Source of the DNA: Microbacterium sp. Leaf288
Lineage (GTDB): Bacteria; Actinomycetota; Actinomycetes; Actinomycetales; Microbacteriaceae
Direction: 5' to 3'
DNA length: 64,000 nt
NCBI RefSeq assembly: GCF_001422925.1
Contig: NZ_LMNI01000011.1
Span: 444,515 to 508,514, forward strand
Position 1 is the first letter of the stretch, and every line of letters starts with the position of its first letter. The position numbers and the translations under genes were made by a program. Shown here piece by piece: positions 8,623 to 16,733 of the stretch. Below the pieces are notes generated by a model, which did no database searches, was not told where the DNA came from, and saw only the letters and a list, made by a program, of their open reading frames with translations.

Positions 8623-9099
8623 TCAGGAGGCGGGGCTCTCTCCGGCCGTCAGCGCGTGGAGCAGGCGCGTCAGGTTCGTGATGTCGTCGAGCGGCCACTC
8701 CTCGAGCGCATCGACGAGGCTGTGCTCCTGAGGCGCTCGCGCCACTTCCAGGCGCTCCAGCCCGAACGGAGTCGGAGACAGCAGGCTCGACCGGCCGTCG
8801 TCCGGATCGGGCGTGCGCTGCACGAGTCCCAGCTGCTCGAGCTCGCGCACCGTGCGGCTGATCTGCCCTTTGTCGGCCATGAGCGATTCGGCGAGCCCCG
8901 AGAGGGTGATGCCCTCGCGCCGCACGATCGTGGTGAACACCTTGTAGGCGCCCGGCAGCATGCCCGGGCTCAGGCGGTTGGCGTTCTCGGTGATGATCCG
9001 CCGGAAGCGGTTGATCAGCTCCCCGAACTCCGCCTCGAGGGCGCGCACCGCTTCGGTGCGCGCCGCTCGGGTGTCGTCGGAGGTCATCAGGTTCGACAC
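8623..9099 (-). CDS. MarR-family transcriptional regulator
   Basis: Encodes 158 aa from GTG 9099, or 154 from ATG 9087. The winged helix is visible as ITLSGLAESLMADKGQISRTVRELEQLGLVQR followed by the wing DPDDGRSSLLSPT. The GTG shares one base with the stop codon of the efflux-pump gene upstream, so the two form a coupled operon. MarR proteins usually repress their own operon and release DNA on binding a phenolic or drug-like ligand. Palindromes in the operon promoter (10932-10979) are the likely binding sites. Confidence 0.93.
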   Translation of the reverse strand: MSNLMTSDDTRAARTEAVRALEAEFGELINRFRRIITENANRLSPGMLPGAYKVFTTIVRREGITLSGLAESLMADKGQISRTVRELEQLGLVQRTPDPDDGRSSLLSPTPFGLERLEVARAPQEHSLVDALEEWPLDDITNLTRLLHALTAGESPAS

Positions 9100-10859
9100 T
9101 AGCGTCGGGTGACGGATGCCTCGTCCGCGGCGTCCGCGGCGTCCGCGGCGTCGGCGGGCTCGGCGGTGCCGGCCGTAGTGCTGCGGGTTGCAGCATCCGT
9201 GTCCACCGTCGCGGTGGCGGTCAGCGTCTCCATGCCCTCGGCGACCGAGACGGTCGCGAGGTCGGCCTCACTCGCCTGGACGCGCTCGCTCGTCGTCATG
9301 CGGGTGAGCGGCTTGTTCGGCAGGAAGATGATCGCGATGAGGCTGATCACGGCCAGCGGCACCGCGATCAGGAACGAGTGGGCGATGGCCTGGGCGTAGA
9401 TGTCCTCGACGATCACGCGGATCGACTCGGGCAATGCCGAGACCTGCGGGATGGTGCCCGACGCGAGCTGCTGGCCGATGGCCGCGCCCTTCTCGCCGAG
9501 CGCCATGAGCGCGGCGCCGATGTCGTCCTTGCGGTCGGTGAACAGGTTGGTCGCCGAGGTCGCGAGGGCAGCACCCATGACCGAGACGCCGATCGTGCCG
9601 CCGAGGCTGCGGAAGAACGTGACGCCCGAGCTGGCGACGCCGATCTCGGACGGCTTGGAGGTGTTCTGGACGATGAGCACGAGGTTCTGCATCGTCATGC
9701 CGACACCCGCGCCGAGCAGGAACATGTACAGCGAGACCAGCACGAAGTTCGTGTCGTAGTGGATCGTCGACAGAAGGTACGAGCCGGCGATCAGCAGCAC
9801 GCCGCCCACGATCAGGTACGGCTTCCAGTGCCCGGTGCGGGTCACGAGACCGCCGATGACGATCGAGGCGATCAGGAGTCCGCCGATCATCGGGATCGTC
9901 ATGAGGCCCGCCTCGGTCGGGGTCGCGCCGCGCGCCAGCTGCATGTACTGGCTGAGGAACACCGAGGTGCCGAACATCGCGATGCCGATGGAGATCGACG
10001 CGATGACGGCGAGGGTGAAGGTGCGGTTGCGGAACATCGTGAGCGGGATGAGCGGCTCCTTGGAGCGCAGCTCGACGATCACGAAGAGCACGGCCGCGAC
10101 GAGCGCGCCGCCGACCATGAGGATGGTCTCGGTGCTCCACCAGTCGTAGTCCTTGCCCGCGTTGGTGATCCAGATGAGCAGCAGCGAGACGGCCGTCGAC
10201 AGCAGCACGATGCCGAAGTAGTCGATGCGCGCCTTCTTCTTGGGGCGCGGCGGCAGGTGGAGCGTCCGCTGCATGATGATGAGCGCGGCGACCGCGAACG
10301 GCAGCGCGATGAAGAAGTTCCAGCGCCAGTCGATCGTGTCGGTGATGAAGCCGCCGAGGAGCGGGCCGCCGACGGTCGCGACCGCCATGACCGCGCCGAA
10401 CAGGCCCATGTACCGGCCGCGCTCACGCGGGCTGATGATGTCGGCCATGATGACCTGGCTGAGCGCCGCGAGACCGCCGGCGCCGATGCCCTGCACCGCG
10501 CGGAAGGCGATGAGCGTGCCGGGGTCCTGCGAGAAGCCGGCGGCCGCCGTGGCGAGCACGAAGATCACGATGGCGATCTGGATGAGCAGCTTGCGGTTGA
10601 ACAGGTCGGCGAGCTTGCCCCAGATCGGGGTCGAGATCGCGGTGGTCAGCAGGGTCGCAGTGACGACCCACGTGAACGCCGCCTGGTCGCCGCCGAGGTC
10701 GTGGACGATGACGGGGAGCGACGTCGACACGACGGTCGACGCGAGCATCGACACGAACATGCCGAGCAGCAGGCCGGTGAGCGCCTGCAGGATCTTGCGG
10801 TGCCGGCGCTTCTCGTCGGCGATCGCGACCGACCCGGTCGCGGGGGTGGACGTAGCCAT
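9099..10859 (-). CDS. MFS drug-efflux transporter, DHA2 (EmrB/QacA) family
   Basis: Encodes 586 aa. ATG 10859 is chosen because AAGGA lies 6-7 bases ahead; a longer frame reaching 10925 lacks this signal. About 14 membrane segments can be traced. Motif A appears as GKLADLFNRK and motif C-like GGPLLGGFI follows in segment 5. The family expels hydrophobic drugs using the proton gradient. The last 60 residues are an Ala/Thr/Asp-rich tail with a DAADAADAADEA repeat. The MarR gene is coupled downstream. Confidence 0.95.
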   Translation of the reverse strand: MATSTPATGSVAIADEKRRHRKILQALTGLLLGMFVSMLASTVVSTSLPVIVHDLGGDQAAFTWVVTATLLTTAISTPIWGKLADLFNRKLLIQIAIVIFVLATAAAGFSQDPGTLIAFRAVQGIGAGGLAALSQVIMADIISPRERGRYMGLFGAVMAVATVGGPLLGGFITDTIDWRWNFFIALPFAVAALIIMQRTLHLPPRPKKKARIDYFGIVLLSTAVSLLLIWITNAGKDYDWWSTETILMVGGALVAAVLFVIVELRSKEPLIPLTMFRNRTFTLAVIASISIGIAMFGTSVFLSQYMQLARGATPTEAGLMTIPMIGGLLIASIVIGGLVTRTGHWKPYLIVGGVLLIAGSYLLSTIHYDTNFVLVSLYMFLLGAGVGMTMQNLVLIVQNTSKPSEIGVASSGVTFFRSLGGTIGVSVMGAALATSATNLFTDRKDDIGAALMALGEKGAAIGQQLASGTIPQVSALPESIRVIVEDIYAQAIAHSFLIAVPLAVISLIAIIFLPNKPLTRMTTSERVQASEADLATVSVAEGMETLTATATVDTDAATRSTTAGTAEPADAADAADAADEASVTRR

Positions 10860-10931
10860 AAGAGTCCTTAGGAACGAGGAGTGGTGGTGTCGCGGCGACG
10901 TCGGCGCGCAAGAAGGTTGATGCAAGTCAAC

Positions 10932-10979
10932 AGTTGATTCGCGTCAACTATACGGCGATGGTTGACGTACGTCAACCAT
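10932..10979 (-). promoter_or_regulatory. Efflux-operon promoter overlapped by MarR-type palindromes
   Basis: On the minus strand a -35 TTGACG (10975-10970), a 17-base spacer and a -10 TATAGT (10952-10947) make a near-consensus promoter. A perfect 22-bp palindrome with GTTGAC/GTCAAC arms (10958-10979) covers the -35. A second, imperfect palindrome with AGTTGA/TCAACT arms (10932-10949) covers the -10. Occupation of either would block polymerase, as expected for autorepression by the MarR protein. Confidence 0.8.
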
Positions 10980-11008
10980 CAGGTGAGTTGAGGGCGCAAG
11001 CGCGGGAT

Positions 11009-11127
11009 GTTCACATCGGGTGCTCTCACCGAGATCACCCGTCGTGTGCGTTCACGACGCGTGCGCTCGGTGAGAGCACGTGATGTGAACGAGCGATGTG
11101 GGGCGGATGCTGCGGCCCGCGGCATCC
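11009..11127. repeat. 119-bp direct repeat, left copy (contains 82-bp palindrome)
   Basis: This copy matches 12215-12333 in 116 of 119 positions by eye. Its first 82 bases (11009-11090) form a long imperfect palindrome: outer arms begin GTTCACATC and end GATGTGAAC and match in 23 of 25 positions. An inner CGTCGTG/CACGACG pair surrounds the centre. The remaining 37 bases include one CGGATGCTGCG motif at 11104-11114. With its partner it brackets a single gene. From 11128 to 11217 I see nothing else. Confidence 0.9.
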
Positions 11128-11217
11128 GTTCCTCCACAGGTCGTTGCGGGGACGAGCCGCGCACAGGCGGAGGGATCGGTCGAGCGTCCGGGTGCCGTCG
11201 CGGGCAGGCTGGGTCGC

Positions 11218-12207
11218 GTGCCGCGCCACCTGAGTCTCGACGAGGCGATGGCCGCGGTCCGCAGTCGCGAGCAGCTGCGGGCGAGCGGCATGACCGCGCG
11301 GGCGATCGGTGACGCGGTGGTGCGCGGGGAGCTGCGGCGGCTGCAGCGCAACCGATATGTCGGGGTGAAGCTCTGGAACGATCTCTGGCCGGAGTCGCGT
11401 CACCTCATCGAGCTGTGCGCTGCGGTCGCCGAGATGCGCGACGGCGATGGCGTCGCCTCCCATGAGTCGGCCGGGGTGCTGGCGGAGTTGCCCCTGTATC
11501 GGCACACGCCGTCGGCGGTCCACCTCCTCAAGCCCGAAGCGCGACGCGGGTCCAGCCGCGTCGGGCTGCAGCACCATGCCGATCTGCTTCCCGCCGGCGA
11601 CATCACGGTGGTCAACGGCATCCGGTGCACGACGCTGGATCGCACGGTGTTCGACTTGGTGCGCACCCTCAGCATGGAGGCTGCCGTCGCTGTGGCGGAT
11701 GCCGCGTTGCGCCGCGAGGTGATGCGCGGATCCGCGTACGACGAACGCGCCGCGCAAGCATGGCGTGAGCGAATGCTGCAGCGGTGCGAAGCCGCACGCG
11801 GTGGCCGAGGAGTTCGCCAGGCTGAGGCAGCGATCCGCTTCGCCGACGGTCGGTCGGAGTCGCCCGGCGAGGCGGTCAGCCGGCTGCAGCTGAGTCGTCT
11901 CGGATTCCGGGAGCTGCGGCTCCAGGTGCCGGTCAGTGGACCGGACGGGCGGACCTATCGCGTCGACATCGGCATCGAAGACGTGCGGAGCTTCTACGAG
12001 TTCGATGGCATGGGCAAATACGACGAACTCGCGCTCGCGTCGGGGAAGACGGTCAAGCAGGTGGTTCTCGATGAGAAGCGCCGCGAGGACTGGATCCGCG
12101 GCGCGACCCAGCGTCGGTTCGCGCGTGCGGAAGCCCCGCACATCCTGACGGCCGAGGCGCTCGGTCGCCGCCTCGCTGTCTTCGGGATCACCCCGCCGCG
12201 CCGGTGA
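11218..12207 (+). CDS. AbiEi-like antitoxin-domain protein with endonuclease-like C-terminal domain
   Basis: Encodes 329-330 aa from GTG 11218, chosen because the product then starts as MPRHLSLDEAMAAVRSREQL; the frame is open further upstream into the repeat. The N-terminal part (GMTARAIGDAVVRGELRRLQRNRYV) resembles the winged helix of AbiEi-type antitoxin-domain proteins. The C-terminal part (YRVDIGIEDVRSFYEFDGMGKY followed by a Lys) resembles the PD-(D/E)XK fold of DUF559/Vsr-like proteins in Actinobacteria. No partner toxin gene is adjacent. Function is unknown; the match is from memory of motifs, not a search. Direct repeats enclose it. Confidence 0.75.
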   Translation: MPRHLSLDEAMAAVRSREQLRASGMTARAIGDAVVRGELRRLQRNRYVGVKLWNDLWPESRHLIELCAAVAEMRDGDGVASHESAGVLAELPLYRHTPSAVHLLKPEARRGSSRVGLQHHADLLPAGDITVVNGIRCTTLDRTVFDLVRTLSMEAAVAVADAALRREVMRGSAYDERAAQAWRERMLQRCEAARGGRGVRQAEAAIRFADGRSESPGEAVSRLQLSRLGFRELRLQVPVSGPDGRTYRVDIGIEDVRSFYEFDGMGKYDELALASGKTVKQVVLDEKRREDWIRGATQRRFARAEAPHILTAEALGRRLAVFGITPPRR

Positions 12208-12214
12208 CCCTGCC

Positions 12215-12333
12215 GTTCACATCGGGTGCTCTCACCGAGATCACCCGTCGTGTGCGTTCATAACGCGTGCGCTCGGTGAGAGCACGTGATGTGAACGAGC
12301 GATGTGGGGCGGATGCTGCGGCCGGCGGCATCC
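12215..12333. repeat. 119-bp direct repeat, right copy
   Basis: This copy begins 8 bases after the stop of the enclosed gene and repeats 11009-11127. Differences are two substitutions in the inner palindrome (CATAACG instead of CACGACG) and one near the end. The 82-bp palindrome spans 12215-12296. It ends four bases before the stop codon of the convergent TetR gene. Confidence 0.9.
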
Positions 12334-12336
12334 TTC

Positions 12337-13023
12337 TCAGGAAGGGTGGGCGGCGCGCTCGGCGGAGCGGATGACCGACTCGACGCCGAGCATGAAGAGC
12401 TCGCGGTCTTTCAGGTCCAGCAGCTGCGCGGACATCTGCGCGATGTGGGGGTGCTTGATCGGGTCGACGAGCAGCGGGCCTTCGAACCACGGGCTGGAAT
12501 CCGCGGAGGCGGTGGTGGTGCGCTCGGCCCGCGCGCGGGCGACGCCGGCGGCGATCGAGAGCACGTGGGTCGCCATGAGTGCGTAGTGCTGCACCAGGGC
12601 GTCGCCGGTGAGGCCCGCGCGGGAGAATGCGTCGAGCATGAACTCGATGGCGTCGAGCTCTCCGGGGCCGTGGGTGGTGAGGACGATCGCCTCCTGCCCC
12701 ACGGCGGGGTAGCGGGCGAACTCGGTCAGCGTCGCCGACGCGAGCTGGCGAAGGCGCTCCTGCCACTCGTCGGGGTCGGCGGTGACGGCGGCGAGGCTCC
12801 GCAGGGTGAGCTCGTCCAGCAGTGCGCTCATCAGCTCTTCCTTGCCGCGGAAATGCCGGTAGACGGCGGTCGGGTCGGTGCCGAGCTTCGCGCCGAGGTC
12901 GCGGATCGAGAGGGAGGCGGAGCCCGTTGTCTCGGCGAGCTCGAGGCCCGCCGCGATGATCGTGGACCGGTCCAGGCGCTTCGCGCCCGGCTTCTCGGGC
13001 GTCGCCCCGGTGCGTGCCGCCAT
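12337..13023 (-). CDS. TetR-family transcriptional regulator
   Basis: Encodes 228 aa from ATG 13023; ATG 13050 would add nine residues and neither has a strong ribosome-binding site. The helix-turn-helix is clear near the N-terminus: LSIRDLGAKLGTDPTAVYRHFRGKEEL. The C-terminal domain (about 90-228) is the ligand-binding and dimerisation part. It is divergent from an amidohydrolase gene with a 43-bp palindrome between them, so it probably represses both itself and the amidohydrolase-transporter operon. Confidence 0.93.
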   Translation of the reverse strand: MAARTGATPEKPGAKRLDRSTIIAAGLELAETTGSASLSIRDLGAKLGTDPTAVYRHFRGKEELMSALLDELTLRSLAAVTADPDEWQERLRQLASATLTEFARYPAVGQEAIVLTTHGPGELDAIEFMLDAFSRAGLTGDALVQHYALMATHVLSIAAGVARARAERTTTASADSSPWFEGPLLVDPIKHPHIAQMSAQLLDLKDRELFMLGVESVIRSAERAAHPS

Positions 13024-13088
13024 GATCCCCGCTTTCTGCGTCGCGTCCATCGTGCCACGCGGTCGTGTCTCGGCGTCGTGACGTCCCG

Positions 13089-13154
13089 AGCATAGTCGGC
13101 CTGTCATCGGACGTGTCAACACTGTTGACACATCCGATGACAGCGGTCTATCGT
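13089..13154. promoter_or_regulatory. Divergent promoters sharing a 43-bp TetR operator
   Basis: Positions 13101-13143 are palindromic except for one symmetric pair and the central base. The core TGTCAACA-C-TGTTGACA (13114-13130) holds a TTGACA -35 box on each strand. Rightward, TTGACA (13125-13130) is followed after 18 bases by TATCGT (13149-13154). Leftward, TTGACA (13119-13114) is followed after 17 bases by ACTATG (13096-13091). Both promoters would be shut by one bound repressor. Confidence 0.85.
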
Positions 13155-13188
13155 CAAGCGATCCGTTCGACGACGAAGGAGAGGTCCC

Positions 13189-15042
13189 GTGGCCGCTGCC
13201 GTTCCTGCAGATGCAGACACCCCGTTCGCAGACACCGTGTTCATCCGAGGCGCGCTGTTCAGCTCCGACCTCGTGCGGGCGGGAAGCGCCGACGCTCTGA
13301 GCGGCGTGGCCGTCGCCGTGCGCGACGGGCGCATCGCGGCGGTGTGCGCCGAGGACGAGGCATCCGTCTTCATCGGTCCTGACACGGAGGTCGTCGACCT
13401 CGCGGGCGCGCTGCTCGCGCCGGGATTCCAGGACGCGCACGTGCACCCGATGTCGGGCGGCGTCGAGCTGCTGCAGTGCAACCTCACCGGCTCGGAGGAC
13501 GCCGCCGACACGCTGGCGACGATCGCGCGCTACGCCGCCGAGAACCCCGACGCCGAGTGGATCGTGGGCGGCGGGTGGTCGATGGACCACTTCGCGGGCG
13601 GAGCCCCGCTGCGCGCCGCGCTCGACGCGATCGTGCCCGACCGGCCGGTGCTGCTCGCCAGCCGCGACCACCACTCCGCGTGGGCCAACACCGCGGCGAT
13701 GCGCGCGGCCGGCGTCGACGCGGCGACGGCCGACCCGGCCGACGGCCGCATCGAGCGCGAGGCCGACGGGTTCCCCGCCGGCACCTTCCACGAGGGCGCG
13801 GCCGACCTGTTCGCCGAGGCGCGCCCGAAGGTCTCGGAAGACCTCGCCTACGCGGGCCTGCTGCGCGCACAGGACGACCTCATCGCGCAGGGCATCACGG
13901 GCTGGCAGGACGCCCTCGTCGGGAACTTCCCCGGGATCCCCGGCGCGCTCGCCTCGTACCGTCGCGCGCTCGCCGAGGGGACGCTCAAGGCCCACGTCGT
14001 CGGGGCCCAGTGGTGGGAGCGCGGTGAGGGGATCGAACAGCTCGAAGGGATGATCCGCACGCGCGACGAGATCGCCGCGCTCGGACGCGAGGACCGCTTC
14101 TCGCTGGGCTCGATCAAGTTCATGGTCGACGGCGTCGCAGAGAACCACACGGCCGCCATGCTCGAGCCGTACCGCGACGGGCACGGTCACTCGACCGATA
14201 ACCGCGGCCTGTCGTTCATCCCGGCCGAGCGGCTGCGCGAGTACGCCATCGCCGCCGACGCCGCGGGTTTCCAGCTGCATTTCCACGCCCTCGGCGACCG
14301 GGCCGTGCGCGAGGCGCTCGACGCGGTCGAGGCGGCGGCGGAGGTCAACGGCGCGACCGACGGGCGCCACCACCTCGCCCACATCCAGGTGGTCGACGCG
14401 GTCGACGTGCCGCGCTTCGCCGCAGCCGGCGCCGTGGCGAACATGCAGCCGCTGTGGGCGTGCCACGAGGATCAGATGGACGAGCTCACGCTGCCGTTCC
14501 TCGCCGAGTCCGCCGCGTCGCGGCAGTACCCGTTCGGCGATCTGCAACGCGCCGGGGCGCGCCTGGCCGGCGGCAGCGACTGGCCGGTCTCGAGCGCGGA
14601 TCCGCTGGCCGGCGTGCACATCGCCGTCAACCGGGTCGCCCCGCTGTCCGACGACGAGCCGCTCGGCGGCGCCCACCAGCGCCTCGACCTCGCCACCGCG
14701 CTCGCCGCCTACACGTCGGGCACGGCGTACGTGAACCACCGCGACCACGACACCGGCTACGTCCGCGCGGGCTACCTCGCGAACCTCGTGATCGTCGAGC
14801 CGAACCCGTTCACCGTGCCCGTCGAAGACCTCTACCTCTGCCGCGTGGCCTCGACGTGGATCGACGGCGAGCGCGTCTACGCGCGGGCCGACGCCGAGGG
14901 CGAGGCCGAGGCGGGCGCCGCGTCCGAGGCGGGCGCCGCGTCCGAGGCGGGCGCCGCGGCCGCAGCTGGGCCCACGCGACCCGAGGCTCCACGCCCCGCG
15001 CCAGCGGCGCGTGGAGAGGTCGTGGGGACCATCCTGTCCTGA
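13189..15042 (+). CDS. Amidohydrolase, YtcJ-like
   Basis: Encodes 617 aa from GTG 13189, with AAGGAGAGG at 13176-13184. The metal-dependent hydrolase fold shows HVHP (metal ligands) near residue 85, HFHALGDRAVREALD, HLAHIQVV and GGSDWPVSSADP, the order seen in YtcJ-type amidohydrolases. Members cleave C-N bonds in small amides or N-acyl compounds. The final 50 residues are a low-complexity Ala/Gly/Glu/Pro tail partly encoded by an 18-bp tandem repeat. It leads an operon with a peptide-class importer, so its substrate may be imported by that system. Confidence 0.92.
   Translation: MAAAVPADADTPFADTVFIRGALFSSDLVRAGSADALSGVAVAVRDGRIAAVCAEDEASVFIGPDTEVVDLAGALLAPGFQDAHVHPMSGGVELLQCNLTGSEDAADTLATIARYAAENPDAEWIVGGGWSMDHFAGGAPLRAALDAIVPDRPVLLASRDHHSAWANTAAMRAAGVDAATADPADGRIEREADGFPAGTFHEGAADLFAEARPKVSEDLAYAGLLRAQDDLIAQGITGWQDALVGNFPGIPGALASYRRALAEGTLKAHVVGAQWWERGEGIEQLEGMIRTRDEIAALGREDRFSLGSIKFMVDGVAENHTAAMLEPYRDGHGHSTDNRGLSFIPAERLREYAIAADAAGFQLHFHALGDRAVREALDAVEAAAEVNGATDGRHHLAHIQVVDAVDVPRFAAAGAVANMQPLWACHEDQMDELTLPFLAESAASRQYPFGDLQRAGARLAGGSDWPVSSADPLAGVHIAVNRVAPLSDDEPLGGAHQRLDLATALAAYTSGTAYVNHRDHDTGYVRAGYLANLVIVEPNPFTVPVEDLYLCRVASTWIDGERVYARADAEGEAEAGAASEAGAASEAGAAAAAGPTRPEAPRPAPAARGEVVGTILS
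14908..14961. repeat. Three tandem 18-bp units inside the amidohydrolase C-terminus
   Basis: Units at 14908-14925, 14926-14943 and 14944-14961 each read GAGGCGGGCGCCGCG plus three bases and encode E-A-G-A-A-S/A. The region is outside the catalytic barrel, so copy number could vary without loss of activity. Confidence 0.85.
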
Positions 15043-15085
15043 GTCCCTCCACCACCCGACACCGCCGTCACACCCGAGGAGCACC

Positions 15086-16732
15086 ATGATCCGCACCCGA
15101 CGCACCCGTCGCCTGCTCGCGTTCGCGGGCATCGGCGTGGCCGGGGCGCTCGTCCTGTCCGCGTGCAGCGCCGACACGTCGAGCCCCGACGCCACCGCCG
15201 CCCCCGAGTGGGAGTACACCGCCCAGACGGCCGCGCCGTCGGGCGACATCGACTCGTACTCGTGGGTGAGCTACTCCGAGCCGTACTCGCTCGACTACGC
15301 CTACGCGTTCGACTACGCCGACAACCAGGTGCTCGCGAACGTGTGCGAGTCGCTGCTGCGGCTGAACCCCGACTTCACGCTCTCGCCTGGCCTGGCGGAG
15401 GCGTTCGAGCACCCGACGCCCGAGACGTGGGTCTACACGATCCGCGACGGCGTCACCTTCCACGACGGCACGCCGCTGACCGCGGCCGACGCCGTCGCCT
15501 CCCTGAGCCGGCACCTCGATCCGGAGGTGGGTTCGTCGTGGTACTCGGTGTACCAGAACGTCGCGTCGATCGAGCAGACCGGCGACCGTGAGGTGACGGT
15601 GACCATGAACGGCCCCGACTCGCAGTTCAACCTCGCGATGGGCGGTTCGGCGGGCGTCGTCGAGTCCGCCGCGACACTGACCGAGAAGGGGGCCGACTAC
15701 GGCAACTCGACGGGGCTCGTCAACTGCACCGGCCCGTTCGCGCTCACCGAGTGGAAGTCGGGCGAGTCGGTCACGCTGACCCGCTACGACGACTACTGGG
15801 ACGACACGCTGCGGGCTCGCGCCGGCGAGGTCGACATCCTCTTCATGACCGACCCCAACGCGCGCGTCAACGCGCTGAAGTCAGGCGAGGTCGACGGCGG
15901 CTGGATGATCCCGGCCGACGCGATCGGGCAGCTGCAGGACTCCGGCAAGGGCGACATGTACTTCGGCCTCAACACCGCGGTCGGCAGCCTCATCGTGAAC
16001 AACCTGGAGGGTCCGCTCGGCGACGAGCGCGTGCGCCGGGCGCTGCTGATGGCGATGGACCGGCAGGGGATCCTGGATGCTGCGGCCAAGGGCTACGGCG
16101 AGGTCACGAACGCGCTCACCACCGAGTCGGTGTGGGTCGGCGCGAGCGGGGCGGGTCTGAATGAGGCGTTCGAGGGGCTCGAGGAGTACCCGTACGACGT
16201 CGAAGCGGCGAAGAAGCTCATCGACGAGGCGGGGGTCGCGGGCGAGGAGATCGTGATCGCCACCGCGCCGATCAGCAACGACTTCACCGTCATCTCGCAG
16301 GGCGCGGCCGCCGCCGCGCAGTCGATCGGCCTCACGGCGACCATCGAGACGGTGAGCCCGAGCGCGTACACGGCGCTGTTCTCCGACCCGAGCGCGCGCG
16401 AGGGCATCGACCTGTTCTACACGTCGTGGTACCTGTCGAGCCCGGATCCGCTCGAGATGTACAGCGTGCTGCGCACGGGTGAGTTCAGCAACTACGGGAA
16501 CTGGAGCGACCCCGAGTTCGACGCCCTCGTGAACGAGGCCGTCACGATCGACGACCCCGCGGCGCGCAGCGAGGTCACCGCCCAGGCGCAGCGCATCGCG
16601 AACGAGCAGCTGCCGTGGCTGCCGCTGTTCCAGGGCCCGATGACGCTGTTCCTCGGCGACCGGGTGACCGGTGTCGCCCCGTCGGTGGCGTTCATGTACT
16701 ACCCGTGGGCGGCGACCATTGGCTCCCGTTGA
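15086..16732 (+). CDS. Peptide/nickel-class ABC transporter substrate-binding lipoprotein
   Basis: Encodes 548 aa; GAGGA at 15076-15080 supports ATG 15086. The lipoprotein signal peptide ends in lipobox LSAC (Cys about 27). The SBP_bac_5 fold is shown by VCESLLRLNPDFTLSPGLAEAFE, VTFHDGTPLTAADAVASL and the YDDYWDD segment. Size and order are typical of DppA/OppA proteins. It lies between the amidohydrolase and the permeases, so the imported solute may be a peptide or amide that the hydrolase then cuts. Confidence 0.95.
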   Translation: MIRTRRTRRLLAFAGIGVAGALVLSACSADTSSPDATAAPEWEYTAQTAAPSGDIDSYSWVSYSEPYSLDYAYAFDYADNQVLANVCESLLRLNPDFTLSPGLAEAFEHPTPETWVYTIRDGVTFHDGTPLTAADAVASLSRHLDPEVGSSWYSVYQNVASIEQTGDREVTVTMNGPDSQFNLAMGGSAGVVESAATLTEKGADYGNSTGLVNCTGPFALTEWKSGESVTLTRYDDYWDDTLRARAGEVDILFMTDPNARVNALKSGEVDGGWMIPADAIGQLQDSGKGDMYFGLNTAVGSLIVNNLEGPLGDERVRRALLMAMDRQGILDAAAKGYGEVTNALTTESVWVGASGAGLNEAFEGLEEYPYDVEAAKKLIDEAGVAGEEIVIATAPISNDFTVISQGAAAAAQSIGLTATIETVSPSAYTALFSDPSAREGIDLFYTSWYLSSPDPLEMYSVLRTGEFSNYGNWSDPEFDALVNEAVTIDDPAARSEVTAQAQRIANEQLPWLPLFQGPMTLFLGDRVTGVAPSVAFMYYPWAATIGSR

Positions 16733-16733
16733 C

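Noticed and set aside
11009..12333. Insertion sequence
   Set aside because: The flanks are direct repeats with internal palindromes, not terminal inverted repeats, and the enclosed gene has no transposase motif.
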